From: Cyprinodon diabolis
Taxonomy: Eukaryota > Chordata > Actinopteri > Cyprinodontiformes > Cyprinodontidae
Length of the DNA stretch: 64,000 bases
Assembly (NCBI GenBank): GCA_030533445.1
Contig: CM060072.1
Coordinates: 20,029,767 to 20,093,766, forward strand
Direction of reading: 5' to 3'
Both the position numbers and the translations under genes were made by a program. Below the pieces are notes generated by a model. That model was not told the origin of the DNA. It searched no databases and saw nothing but the letters and a program-made list of their open reading frames with translations. Below are positions 10,985-20,483 of the stretch, in pieces. Position 1 is the first letter of the stretch, and each line of letters begins with the position of its first letter.

Positions 10985-11620
10985 GGACTCAGTCCTGGAT
11001 TTGCGCACTGGTTATAACCTAATTAGTATGCAAAAGGGTTTCCAATCCCCCCTCTAGACGACAGCCAATCTGCCAGATAAAAAAAATAAAATCTTGAATG
11101 AAAAGAGCTTTAAGGGAAGGAAGGGTTGTCTTCATAACATCCAGCATAAAAAAGAAGAAGAGGAAAAAAAAGAAGCGTGTCAATTCCACCGGCTGTCAGG
11201 TTAGGTTACTCCACCAGTGAAGCGTCTTTCTCTATCAGGTGTGCGCGCCTGGATCAGTTGGGAAGCTGCGGTGCGTCTTTTCGCTCTGCAGCGACAATAA
11301 AAATCAAAAAGATCTCAAGTCGGGATCTTTCCCTCCTGTCTCCAATGTTTTTATTTCCCCCCTTGTCTTTTTCCTCTCAGCATCAGTCTCTCACAGACGC
11401 TCGCACCTCTCCGGTTGAAAGGCGACTCCTCCGCCACAAGGCCCAGCCCCCTATCCTCCTCTCCCTCCGTCCCCTCCTCCGCCACATCCTCCCCTCGTTT
11501 ACCGACCGCTAATTTATTCGGGTAGCCACACACAAAAGGGGGAGAGGAGAGGCAGGCTGTTGAGTTCAGTGCGGGGATGAGAGAGCAGACTTTGGTGCCC
11601 CCCAGCTCCATTCAGTGGAA
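10985..11620. promoter_or_regulatory. Candidate promoter / 5' exon island
   Basis: This block does not resemble the repeats around it. It is richer in G+C and CpG than its surroundings. It has an octamer-like ATGCAAA word (near 11028), a CCAAT box in AGCCAATC (near 11065), a long purine-then-pyrimidine strand bias, and open frames on both strands across 11177-11611 (111 codons plus, 86 codons minus). Such blocks often hold a promoter and 5' untranslated exon of a host gene. No protein match is recognised and the direction of transcription is unclear. Confidence 0.3.
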
Positions 11621-11968
11621 GTAGTCTTTATAGAGACAAAGGAGCTGCTCAAAATACATTATCGGTGTTAGTTGTCAGCCTTTTTAGGTCACAGTATGGG
11701 AGGCAAGGAATTTGGATGTACAGCCAGTTAATTAAACATTTCACTAATGTATGATCATCATCCTTTAAGTGTGCGTTTGCACTTCAGGGCAGCCTTATTT
11801 GCAAAATAGCCAAAGTTCAGTTTGATTACTTGCTGAAATATACCACATATTATTAACTATATATTTTTTTTTTTTACCTCGACTTTGATTAGTTCTTCCT
11901 GAAAGCAGAATGTTCCTCCATCAAAAACTTTCCTTTGTAGCCCTGGCCAGAAACTGAACTTTAGCCCT
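11621..11968. other. Unassigned
   Basis: Nothing clear. The last 100 bp before 11969 could be a decayed part of the Tc1 relic continuing after 12640. Confidence 0.4.
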
Positions 11969-12634
11969 ACTTTGTCCATAGGCGTAGCCAGAAATTGTTT
12001 ATAAGGGTGGCCAGGCGATAACCAATGTACACTGAGGGGTGGCCGAAAGCAGATAGGCATCAGTACCCCAGGGTCAATCTACGCTGTTCTAACAGGAAAA
12101 TTAACGAGCAAAACACCCATATTTTCTAAATAAATACTAACTATACTTTCCTACAGGCTTTGCTAACAAATAGACATATATTTAAACATCCATAATTTCT
12201 AGATAAAAGGTATAGTGGATAAAACTCAGTTTTGAGTTCTGTGGCGTAAATCTTATTCATTGTCATTACTTAACTACTTGTTTCAATAAACATTCTGCAT
12301 AAAATTAAGTTTTTATTAAAATTGTTATTTATCTTTGATTTCACTGAAGACTCCTAGATGACTTGCAAAGACACATCATTTTATTCTTTAACCCATGTAA
12401 CACAAAATCTAGTTCTGAAAAGAGCATGTATTCTGAACTTATAACCTTTGATTAGTATATTCACGTGTATAAATAACCACAAAAAATGTAATGTTTTGAA
12501 TATTCCACTTGAGAGTATTACTGCTGCAACCATCTGTATTAGTGGAAAAGAAAATGGTAGGGATGGCCAATGATTTGCTAAGGTTGGCCATGGCCACCCC
12601 TGGCTCCCCATCTAGCTCCGCCTTTGACGTTGTC
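11969..12634. mobile_element. Non-autonomous hAT element, 650 bp
   Basis: The element spans 11977-12626. Ends are CATAGGCGTAGCCAGA and, reverse complemented, CAAAGGCGGAGCTAGA. They are flanked by 8-bp duplications differing at one base: ACTTTGTC (11969-11976) and ACGTTGTC (12627-12634). An 8-bp duplication with CA-starting ends is diagnostic of hAT. Subterminal GGTGGCC/GGTTGGCC words repeat near both ends, as expected for hAT transposase binding sites. The interior is AT-rich with no transposase. Confidence 0.8.
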
Positions 12635-12639
12635 CGATT

Positions 12640-13165
12640 ACAAAAAAAACTTGGAAAACACTCTGCTGTGTTCAGGGTGACGTGAAATGTTCGATCACAT
12701 TTTTCTTAACCTCTGCTTTGTCCTGTGAAGTTTTCCCCAATTTGTTTGATCTTTAGAAACAATGAATGCCATGCCTGTAGTTTAACAATCTAAGTCTGTG
12801 AGTTCCTTAATCTTCAAGAAGCTTTTTTTCCACATTTTTTTCTAATAATCCCTCAATGCCTTTTAAAAAAAGCTGTTGCTAGATTAGGATAAAAAACAAA
12901 AGGAAACCTTTTTTCTGAAGGCATTCTTCTGCACTTAGTTGCTCGTAGAGCAAACTGATATAAGGGAACCAAGTACAAAGCCACACAATTTAAGATTTTT
13001 ATTTCTACTGTAACAAAAATAAAATTCTATTTTTTTTCCTTTTACTGTTATGAGTCGCTTTGTGTTGGTCTATTCTGTAAAATCCTGATGAAATACACCA
13101 ATACATGGCAATTTGACAAAGCATATATTCCAGTGGTCTGAATAATTTTGTAACCATTGTGTTTA
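12640..13165 (-). mobile_element. Tc1-like relic (CAGTGCCTTG-type family)
   Basis: GTGTTCAGGGTGACGTGAAA (near 12670) and a right-terminal part with GCTTTGTGTTGGTCTATTCT (near 13047) match, in order, a teleost Tc1-like family whose transposase lies on the minus strand in this orientation. Many substitutions and gaps; no open frame. The hAT element at 11977-12626 sits at its left edge. Confidence 0.5.
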
Positions 13166-14059
13166 AAAGCCCTAATATAAGGAAACCCAAACACATATTG
13201 AAAATACCTAATATAGTGATTTACTATCGTTTGTAATTGTCTGGATAAAAGATTAATAACCTATAAGCAGAGACAGCAGATCATCCAAGACTGAGCTTTA
13301 AACAGAGACACCCTCTATTTAGACTGCTAGCATCAGCAGGATAGAAGTCATTCATCACCCCCAGATTTTAGGTCAAGCCTCTAACTGCATCACTGAGGCA
13401 GAACGAGGCAGAAGCTGAGGAGGGGGAGACGCCGTGTGCAAACTGTGAGCACTGGGCGTAGTTCTGAAGATGGGCGACAGAGGTTTGGGATAAGGACAGC
13501 AATCAATCTATTCCTTCTTCCCAAGATTTTCCACTGGATGATAAGTCGCAGGCAACGTGGGGAAACAGTGCATTTAAATCTCCAACCACTATGTGTTACA
13601 GCATCAGCCATGGGATGACAGCCAGACACCATATATGTTAATCTTTTAACTCTGTGTGAATCTTCCCCACATTAACAGATGTACCTACTTTGTAGAAGAT
13701 TTCTTATTGCAAAAAGGAAAAACAAGGAAATCTATGAGATGATTTTGATGCTGGCAATTAGGCATTTCATAGGTACACAATGTTTGAATACATAAGTTGA
13801 CCAAGTGGTTTAGTTTTAGCTGCTAGAATCCAAATAGTAAGTGAAAATAGGAGGAGATAATGTCAGTAAGTACTGCTGGTGATGAGAGATGAACTCAGAC
13901 CCAAAAGGGTCTCCAGACTGGTTCCCCTTTGCAAGCTCTGAATTTCCACAGCATCAGTTAGCATAACCTTAAAAAAGAAGTCCCACAATCACTTTCTGAG
14001 GTGGTACCAAAACCAGCTCAAATTACCCGTTTTGATGTGCAGAAGAAACGGCTCTACAT
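13166..14059. other. Unassigned
   Basis: No gene or repeat recognised. Opposing open frames at 13390-13632 have no recognisable features. Confidence 0.5.
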
Positions 14060-14446
14060 TAAAGCCTTGCTCACACTGGCTCCGGTGCGGTTACCGAGCC
14101 GACGGAGACCGCAACTCCCGCACACCCCCTCCGGCTGCGGCTCCGGCAACAGCTCCGGAGATTTAACTCGTGAGAACAGAAGTTCACTTGAGTTCACGTA
14201 ACTTCACGCGATAACACGGCCCAAATAAGGATATTTGCGAGAGCTTGTTGCGGAGGGCTCCGGCACGCCGCAAGGATAGCTTTCTTGCGGAATTTTCTGC
14301 TGCGCCGGAGTGTCTCGGTAACCGCAGCCGGACAGCTCAGCAGCCGGTGAGAGAGGTTTACGTCTTTTTAATGACTTGGAATCACTGCGGCGCCGCACCC
14401 ACCGCACCGCAACGGTAAGACCGGAGTCGGTGTGAGCCAGGGGTAA
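14060..14446. mobile_element. CpG-rich Harbinger-like MITE, 381 bp
   Basis: The element spans 14063-14443. Ends AGCCTTGCTCACACTGGCTC and, reverse complemented, CCCCTGGCTCACACCGACTC form imperfect inverted repeats, flanked on both sides by TAA (14060-14062 and 14444-14446). A 3-bp TWA target and GCTCACAC-type ends fit PIF/Harbinger. The interior is strikingly rich in CpG for this window (for example GCGGCGCCGCAC). No transposase. Confidence 0.65.
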
Positions 14447-14529
14447 GCTCCTCTTGCTAGCTAGAGCTTACACCATACTGGGTCATGGTCCATATGTCAT
14501 TACAATAGTTGGACAGCACACTTCAGATA

Positions 14530-14565
14530 GAGTGCCTTTCATAAGTATTTATGCCGCTTGATTTA
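14530..14565. repeat. Tc1 terminal-repeat scrap
   Basis: AGTGCCTTTCATAAGTATTT resembles the terminal repeat of the CAGTGCCTTG-type Tc1 family whose internal relics occur elsewhere in this window. Only the outer tip is clear. Confidence 0.35.
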
Positions 14566-14666
14566 TTATTATATTGTTATATCTATAACATAAAATTATG
14601 TCACAAAAAAAAAGAAAATCCAACTGAATTTTAAATGTGCACTGAATATGATATATGGGTTTCAAC

Positions 14667-16565
14667 ACAGTGGTCAGTGGCAGCTGGTCAATAGAGGGCA
14701 CTAGAGCGACGCCCTACCCACCAAAAGATCTTGACTAATCCATAAAAAGTCAAAAAGACAATTATAAAATTAAAATTTATCGAAATATATTAATATGTTT
14801 ATTAGATGTGCAAGATAAATATTTAATCTTTAATGGCGAGTAAAGCTGTTACGTTTGTTGTCACATTGGTGACATATTTCCACCCTAGTGGGCAAAAATC
14901 TTTGGCCATACAGTCGTTAAAGTTGTACATGCGCAGTAGCCAGGGGCGGGGCTTGTGGACAGGCAAGCCTCTAGGGGGCCCCCAATGGCTGACAAATTGT
15001 ACTTCACAGCAACGACAAGACTGGGGATTTACTTTACAATGAAATGACACCGTAGTCAAAAACCCCCTTGTTGGGCCCCCATCCCATGCCTTCAGCCTGC
15101 ATCTGAAGCTGCTGGCACGACTCTGCAAAAGGTGAACTTTTATGGTAAAGCTTCCCAACCTTCCATGAGAGAGTCATGAAGAGGAGTTATCCCAGTGAGG
15201 CAGAAAAAAAGAGACAGAGAAAAGAAAAAGAGGAAAAACGAAAGAAAGACAGTGGTAAGAGCGTTTTACCTACTGACTTACTGTATTGTCACAGACTCCA
15301 AAGGGACATACAGTAGCTAACAGTTAATCATGATGAATGCTGCTTAACAAGAAACATCAATATTAGCAGCTAACCTGCTAATATTGAGCCTAATTTTTAA
15401 TTATTTATTTAATTTAGTATAATTTATCTCCACTGCATGTGTAGGCTATTACATTTTTTATATGGCTTCCTACATTGTTTAATTATTTACTAGATTTTAC
15501 TTTTTATATTTGAAGTTTAACAATTTACAGTGCACTTTTGTAATAAACTAAAGTTCATATTTTATATATTTTGTTGGTGTCAGATTATTTACAATGATTA
15601 TTGATAGGCCTGGGCTGTCATGGACTTCTGTTGGACCTCACTTTGAGAACCACTAATCTATTCTAGTCTATTTTTTTCAGTATACATCTTAAATGTTCTA
15701 GAAATTGTGCATTTATTTCTCCCAAAACTTTTTTTTTCTTTTGCGTGCAGAGGTGGGGTGGAGGCCCCAGAAATGTCTTGCTTGGAGCCCCATTAAACCC
15801 TAGCAACGCCACTGGCAGTAGCTCCTCTGCAATGCAAAGGAATAGGAGAGCTGAAAGGAACTGTAGTCACAACCGTAGTGGGGCTGATTGACAGGTGGAG
15901 TCAAGTCAAGTCCCTTAAAGCAAACTTACCAAAAGAAGGAGGTGAAATCATTTGGACCTGATCAGTTGAACATCAAAATTAATCAGCAGCACAAAGGCGG
16001 ATGGAGATTGTTCACTCTGTCTTTTTCCAGGACCTGTGTTAGCTACAAGGCTTGGCAAACTGCATGCAGCGAGGCTAACGCTTTATCCTGCTTTCCCTGC
16101 CTTCTTGTTCAAATAGCACTTTTTAGAAAAGGCAAAGAAGAATAAACAATCTGAGATTCACATCGAAAATATTCTATAGTGTACTTTTTCTACATGTTTG
16201 ATCATTTGCATAGTTGCTCTTAAATAAACACATTCTCAGAAAATAAATAGTTTTTATATATTAAAGATAATTATAAAGCTGAATAATAGCATCTCCATTA
16301 ATAAAACAGTTATATTATTTTTTTTTAGGTTTGTGACACAATATTGGACCATGCAAAACACAGATTTGCCTTCTCAGAGCATCAGAAGCGCAACATTTAT
16401 GTACAAAAAGTAGCCTCTACATGAAATTATGTTTTTGTTTTTATAAAGTGTTTTAATAATGTTTTTTGCTGGTGGAATTCATGTTTGTTTGGTTTTTAGT
16501 GTACGTCCATTTTGAATTTATAGCCCCCTCTGAAGAAAACTCCACCAGCTGCCACTGACCAAGGT
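14667..16565. mobile_element. hAT-like element, 1.88 kb, host of a nested hAT
   Basis: The element spans 14675-16557. Both ends begin CAGTGGCAGCTGGT, a perfect 14-bp terminal inverted repeat. The 8-bp flanks ACAGTGGT and ACCAAGGT agree at five positions, consistent with an old duplication. A second hAT element (14941-15814) is inserted inside. After removing it about 1.0 kb remains, with no transposase frame, so this is a non-autonomous or decayed member. Confidence 0.7.
14933..15822. mobile_element. Nested hAT element with perfect 8-bp TSD
   Basis: The element spans 14941-15814 (874 bp). Ends are CAGGGGCGGGGCTTG and, reverse complemented, CAGTGGCGTTGCTAG, matching at 11 of 15 bases. The flanks are identical: GCAGTAGC at 14933-14940 and 15815-15822. 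This defines the insertion to the base. The interior has purine-rich, AT-rich and GC-rich patches and no transposase. Confidence 0.85.
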
Positions 16566-16752
16566 GTTTATTTATATGCAACCTCCCACCCAACAATCTA
16601 CTATAAAACCACCACCCCATTTACATCACCTACTGCTTTGTTTTATTGAAAATAACTGCCTGGATACATCCCTTAACAGCAGTGCTCACGGCAAACACTT
16701 AAATCTAAGGCCGGATAGCGGCAGGGGCCCTCTGGAATATAAACAAGCAATG

Positions 16753-16977
16753 ATCTAAACCAGGGTTTCTTAACTCTGGTCTTTAGGACCCAGTATTCTG
16801 CATGTTTTAGATGGCCTGACCTGAATAAAAAGGTAATTAACAGGTTTTTTTCAGCATTTGATGGCTGCCAGGAAATAATGCAATCATTTGAATCAGGTGT
16901 GCTTGAGTAGAAACACATCTAAAACATGAAGGACAGCATGACCTGAGGACCAAGGTTAAGCAAACCCTGATCTAAAC
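16753..16977. mobile_element. Palindromic hAT MITE, 209 bp
   Basis: The element spans 16761-16969. Ends CAGGGTTTCTTAACTCTGGT and, reverse complemented, CAGGGTTTGCTTAACCTTGG continue into a longer inverted repeat containing TGTTTTAGATG on both arms. The flanks are identical 8-bp copies, ATCTAAAC (16753-16760 and 16970-16977). Non-autonomous, with no coding capacity. Confidence 0.85.
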
Positions 16978-16989
16978 CATTCTATTGAC

Positions 16990-17120
16990 CTTCTGGATCC
17001 CGGATTAACCGTGGTCCTGCTGGAAATAAAGCCTCAGATCTGTATTCATTTCCATCCATGTAGCCATCAGCTGTCTTCCCTCTCCCTGCTGAAGAAAATC
17101 ACCACTATGTATCACAAGCA
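16990..17120 (-). mobile_element. Tc1-like relic fragment
   Basis: GTGGTCCTGCTGGAAATAAA and CCCTGCTGAAGAAAATCACC match, in order, the CAGTGCCTTG-type Tc1 family (transposase on the minus strand). About 130 bp, heavily mutated. Confidence 0.45.
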
Positions 17121-17854
17121 TGGCATGTTCATGATAGTTTAACAAGTAGGCCAAACACAACTATTAATAAAGGTTTTAATGTAACAGTATGCATATTGGG
17201 TACAATTTGATTGAAAAAAAACTTTTTACCCTGGAAAACTTTACTGAAATTGAGAAAAGGGGTCAAGGTGTTCCTGAAAATCTATGACCCTGACACGAGT
17301 CTACGGTAATGAATGCATGAAGCAAAGGGTGTCCAGAAAGGTTCAGATCAGTTTGTTGGAACTTTAGAATCATGAAAATAAAAACATTCTCAAGGAAAAT
17401 TTAGCACAAAACATGATGCAAAAACAAAGACTTAAGTGATGAAAGGAAGAAAACTGCTGGAATACTAGTAGGAAGGGAGAGAAGAAAGCAAGACAGGCAG
17501 GTGAGGCAATCTAGAAAGAAGTGGAAACAGCTGAGGAGGATTAGGGTAATAAGCTGAGGGAGAGGAACAATACAAGAAACAAACACAGGGAAGGGATCTA
17601 ATAATGTAAAAGAAGATGAAGGTTGATTCTGAATAGTACGAATTGTTGTTCCTACCTCATTTTCCTTGCTCTGATCCCTTCACCTTTCACAGGAAATACC
17701 TATACCCAAGGTCAACACAAGGTCAATAGTAAGAACCCTATTGTGGACAAGAAGGGAACTTTAAACAAGTGCTGAATCCCAAAGCTCATAACCTTACAGT
17801 TATTATTATGCGACAGACAAACGCATGGTTGATGCTTGTCAATTTGGGACCACA
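17121..17854. other. Unassigned
   Basis: No gene. Around 17440-17600 a purine-rich stretch with AACAGCTGAGGAGGATTAGG resembles the U3 part of fish gypsy LTRs in minus orientation, but no ends can be defined. Confidence 0.4.
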
Positions 17855-18040
17855 TTAGGCATCTTCAAAGTCAGTCTTGGAGGGCCGCTGTCCTTCAGGT
17901 TTTAGAGGTTTCCCTGCTCCAGCATAGCTGATTTATATTGATAGTTGATTAACAGGTTTTTGCTGAACTGCAATCATCAGAATCAGCTGTGCTAAAGTAG
18001 AGAAACCTCTAAAACCTGCAGGACAGCGGCTGCAGATGCC
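17855..18040. mobile_element. Palindromic hAT-type MITE
   Basis: The left arm has CCGCTGTCCTTCAGGTTTTA and GAGGTTTC; the right arm has their complements (GAAACCTC, TAAAACCTGCAGGACAGCGG). Outer words TAGGCATCT and AGATGCCTG are also inverted. It resembles the element at 16761-16969 in design but not in ends. No clean target duplication was found. Confidence 0.6.
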
Positions 18041-18094
18041 TGGACAATAGCCTTCAGGAACAAAGCTACATAAAAAAATAAGGCAATTCAAGAC

Positions 18095-18310
18095 AAGGCA
18101 AGCTTCTTTATATAGCACAATTAAGTTCAAAGACAATTCAAAGTACTTTACATGAATGACACAATAAAATATATGAGGAATACAAGAAGAAAAAAAGAAA
18201 GTAAATATATTAAAAGCAGTTAGTAAAATAAATAAAAAAGTTGAACCATAACTTTAATCTAATAATACCTCAGTTACAGGAAAGTCTAGTTATCTATACC
18301 TAAAACTATT
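18095..18310 (+). repeat. Teleost dispersed repeat (TTTATATAGC class)
   Basis: CTTTATATAGCACAATTAAG and CAATTCAAAGTACTTTACAT resemble the start of the repeat at 30576-31460 (TTTATATAGCGCC ... GGCACTTTACA). The rest is A-rich and diverged. It probably belongs with the related segment at 19990-20300, the two being separated by later insertions. Confidence 0.5.
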
Positions 18311-18369
18311 ACGTTCGCCGTGATTTAATGAATTTATCGTTAATGAGTAAGAAAAAAAAATAAAAATTT

Positions 18370-18500
18370 TAGTGGCGATCACGGAGACCGGCCATTTTTG
18401 CCCAGATATAGTAACACCTCACTCTTGACATCTTCCGGCAGTGACGTCAGGGTGCGGTACTGTAAGCCTAGCGCCATTCTTCCCGCTTTACAAGCAAAAT
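18370..18500 (+). promoter_or_regulatory. CpG-rich promoter-like block (CRE and ETS sites)
   Basis: A perfect CRE, TGACGTCA (18442-18449), lies just downstream of an ETS-type CTTCCGG (18432-18438) in a CpG-containing block about 150 bp upstream of the THAP-type ATG at 18601. This arrangement is common in TATA-less promoters. It may be the promoter of the THAP-bearing element or retained from a host THAP gene. Confidence 0.35.
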
Positions 18501-18600
18501 CAATGGGAGCTATTATACACACCCTCAATCAACAACAATTATTTAAGATTTCCAGAGGAGTTCATCATTGAAATTCGCAAGAGCTATACTTAAACTGACA

Positions 18601-18771
18601 ATGCCCACGTGCATGGCAGTTGGATGTTGTAATACATATGGTGAAAAAAAAAGTTATTTCACCTTTCCAATTCATGAACCACCTTGGACGGGTTCGTCAT
18701 TGGATTTCAAACTTGAAGATGGAGGATTTGCCATAAAACTTCTAACACCAGAAAAAACACGAAAAATGTAG
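18601..18771 (+). pseudogene. THAP zinc-finger fragment
   Basis: From ATG 18601 the frame begins MPTCMAVGCCNTYGEKK and continues SYFTFPI. This matches the start of a THAP domain: Cys at residues 4 and 9, the N following, and a conserved F-x-F-P. THAP domains are C2CH zinc fingers that bind DNA in host regulators and at the N-terminus of P-element-like and some Kolobok transposases. After about residue 27 similarity ends, the second Cys-His pair is missing, and the frame stops 57 codons in. The upstream in-frame ATG at 18568 adds 11 residues not typical of THAP. I read it as a broken transposase or host exon, not a working gene. Confidence 0.55.
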
Positions 18772-18781
18772 CCAAAATTTC

Positions 18782-18886
18782 GAAGATGACTTGGATAATG
18801 GTGCGTTGTGACATATAGTCCAGAGTTTTTCCCAGCTTCAGAAAGAAATCCCTCAGGGTGTCCAGACTGGGCTCTGCTGGGTCCAT
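18782..18886 (-). pseudogene. Start of gypsy-type gag, truncated
   Basis: On the minus strand, an ATG at 18886 opens a frame beginning MDPAEPSLDTLRDFF, about 17 nt after the end of the LTR at 18904-19396. Many fish Ty3/gypsy Gag proteins start with MDPA. Similarity is lost after about 35 codons, where the THAP-bearing sequence adjoins. No pol is present, so this is a 5' LTR plus leader plus gag start with the rest deleted or replaced. Confidence 0.5.
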
Positions 18887-18887
18887 T

Positions 18888-18900
18888 TTGGTTGGTTTCT
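18888..18900 (-). promoter_or_regulatory. Candidate self-complementary primer site
   Basis: On the minus strand, immediately after the LTR, AGAAACCAACCAA is complementary to TTTGTTGGTTTCT inside the LTR (19143-19131), at 12 of 13 positions with the first ten perfect. That LTR stretch lies about 28 nt after the TATA box, where the transcript should begin. Tf1/sushi-group elements prime reverse transcription with their own folded mRNA 5' end, and this layout fits that mechanism. No tRNA-complementary site is evident. Confidence 0.45.
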
Positions 18901-18903
18901 ATT

Positions 18904-19396
18904 TGTCAGGGTTTAGATGTGGTTTGAGAACCCAAATGCAGAGGCAGAGAGGCCGAGGAGTTTTCTTGCAGTATAATGGGGGCACAAACAGTAAACAAAG
19001 GCAGGAAACCAAAGATCCAACTAATAATGAAAAGCAAACCAGAACTATGGAGACATCTGGGGAAACCAAACATGAGGAGCCAGGGAGAGACGAGGTAGGT
19101 GGACAACAGCATGGGAAGACAGCAAAGACAAGAAACCAACAAAGAGTGAGAGCAGAGGGAGAGCATATATAGCTGAGTGAGACAAAGGCAGGGCTAACGA
19201 GCTGACAAGGAGCAGGTGTGAGAGGAGACAACAAGGGAGCCAAGGGGAAAGGAACACACACACAAGAGCGCAACAGAAGACAACAGAAAAACATGAGAAC
19301 TAACATAAATACAGAAATTACAACAAAAAGGGAATTAAACCAATAAAACTAGGAAACATGGACCAAGTAAAGCACAATAGAAACAAGACCATGACA
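18904..19396 (-). mobile_element. Ty3/gypsy-type LTR, 493 bp
   Basis: Reads TGTCAGGG...CCATGACA on the plus strand, so the LTR runs TG...CA on the minus strand. It carries a TATA box (CTATATATGC on the minus strand, near 19172-19164), U3 with an E-box-like CACCTG, and an end CCAAATGCAGAGG-like that I recognise from fish gypsy LTRs. It is followed on the minus strand by a gag start (18886). Flanks CTATT and GTAAT agree at three of five bases. The same family as 44130-44581. Confidence 0.75.
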
Positions 19397-19737
19397 GTAA
19401 TGATATAAAAGGGGTAGAAAGAAGTAAATCTAAACAATCTATGTATAAAAATATATTTGCAAAATCTCTTATATTCAACAACAAAAAATACTTAGTTAAG
19501 CAAATTGTGTAAAACAACAGTTAAAAGATAAAACTCATATCAGATTTATAGTCCCAACACTGCAGATATATCAGAACCTATCCATTACAGCAAAACCCAT
19601 TACACAGTTACAGATAAAAACATTTCGATAAATCAAACATTACCACAACATATTTGACTCAATAACCCTTTAAAAAACAATTTTCATTAGTTTCAGATAG
19701 AACTATTCACACTATAACATATAATATACTATAATAT
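19397..19737. other. A-rich, unassigned
   Basis: Nothing definite. CATTTCGATAAATCAAACAT near 19620 shows weak inverted similarity to the sequence near 18310-18345, which could mark the two ends of the THAP-bearing element. Confidence 0.3.
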
Positions 19738-20300
19738 TCACCATTGTTCGGCACCAAGTACCTTTTTCCCTCTGAGCATGGAGATGCCTGGCTTGTTTGG
19801 ACTCGCAGTGAATCGCGGGATATGCAAGGCTACATAGGATACACCAGATCGTCCTTCAAAACGAGCAAAAAGAAGGCTGCATTTTTAGGCCGCATAACGA
19901 GTCTTGCAATCCTAACAGAACTCAGAGACGCGCTATGACGTGATAAGCCAATGAATCAGGCCTTCAGAGGACGCAGCCCCTAAAATTCTAACTCAGCATG
20001 AAAGACCTGAGTGGTCTGGGAAGTTGATAGATTGAAAACAAATCTGTTATGTATTGAGGTGCTGATCCATTCAGTGATTTATAGAGTAACAGAAGGATTT
20101 AAACATCTATTCTCTGAGCTACAGAGAATCAGTGGAAGGAACTCAGAACCAGGCTGATGTGCTCTACTTTTTTAGTTCTAGTGAGAACATGGGCAGCAGC
20201 GTTTTGGATCAGTTGCAGCTGTCTGAGGGACCGTTAGGCAAGCCCATGAAGACTATGCTGCAGTAATCAATTCTACTAAAGTAATCATGGTGAAGATTTG
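19738..20300. repeat. Composite dispersed repeats
   Basis: 19738-19985 is a CpG-rich block (for example GACGCGCTATGACGTGATAA) that I take for part of a dispersed teleost element. 19990-20300 contains GGGCAGCAGCGTTTTGGATC, CAGTTGCAGCTGTCTGAGG and CTGCAGTAATCAATTCTACT, landmarks of the same long dispersed repeat seen at 30576-31460. No coding capacity. Confidence 0.5.
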
Positions 20301-20483
20301 TTTACTAAGAAATTTTTTTAAACAATTTGTATAAATGCACATACAGTCGCTTTGTAATTTCTCCATGTTGTTTTTTCAGTGATCTATCCTTACATAAACA
20401 AAGAAATATGTATATATTTATATGTATGTGTTTTTTTATTCAGTATTGCCTTGACATAAAGAAAAAAACATAAAGCTTTTATA

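Noticed and set aside
11177..11611. Opposed open frames of 111 and 86 codons as genes
   Set aside because: No recognisable protein; more likely untranslated promoter/exon sequence with low complexity.
18899..19306. 135-codon hydrophobic minus-strand frame
   Set aside because: It is inside the gypsy-type LTR and reflects its pyrimidine-rich strand.
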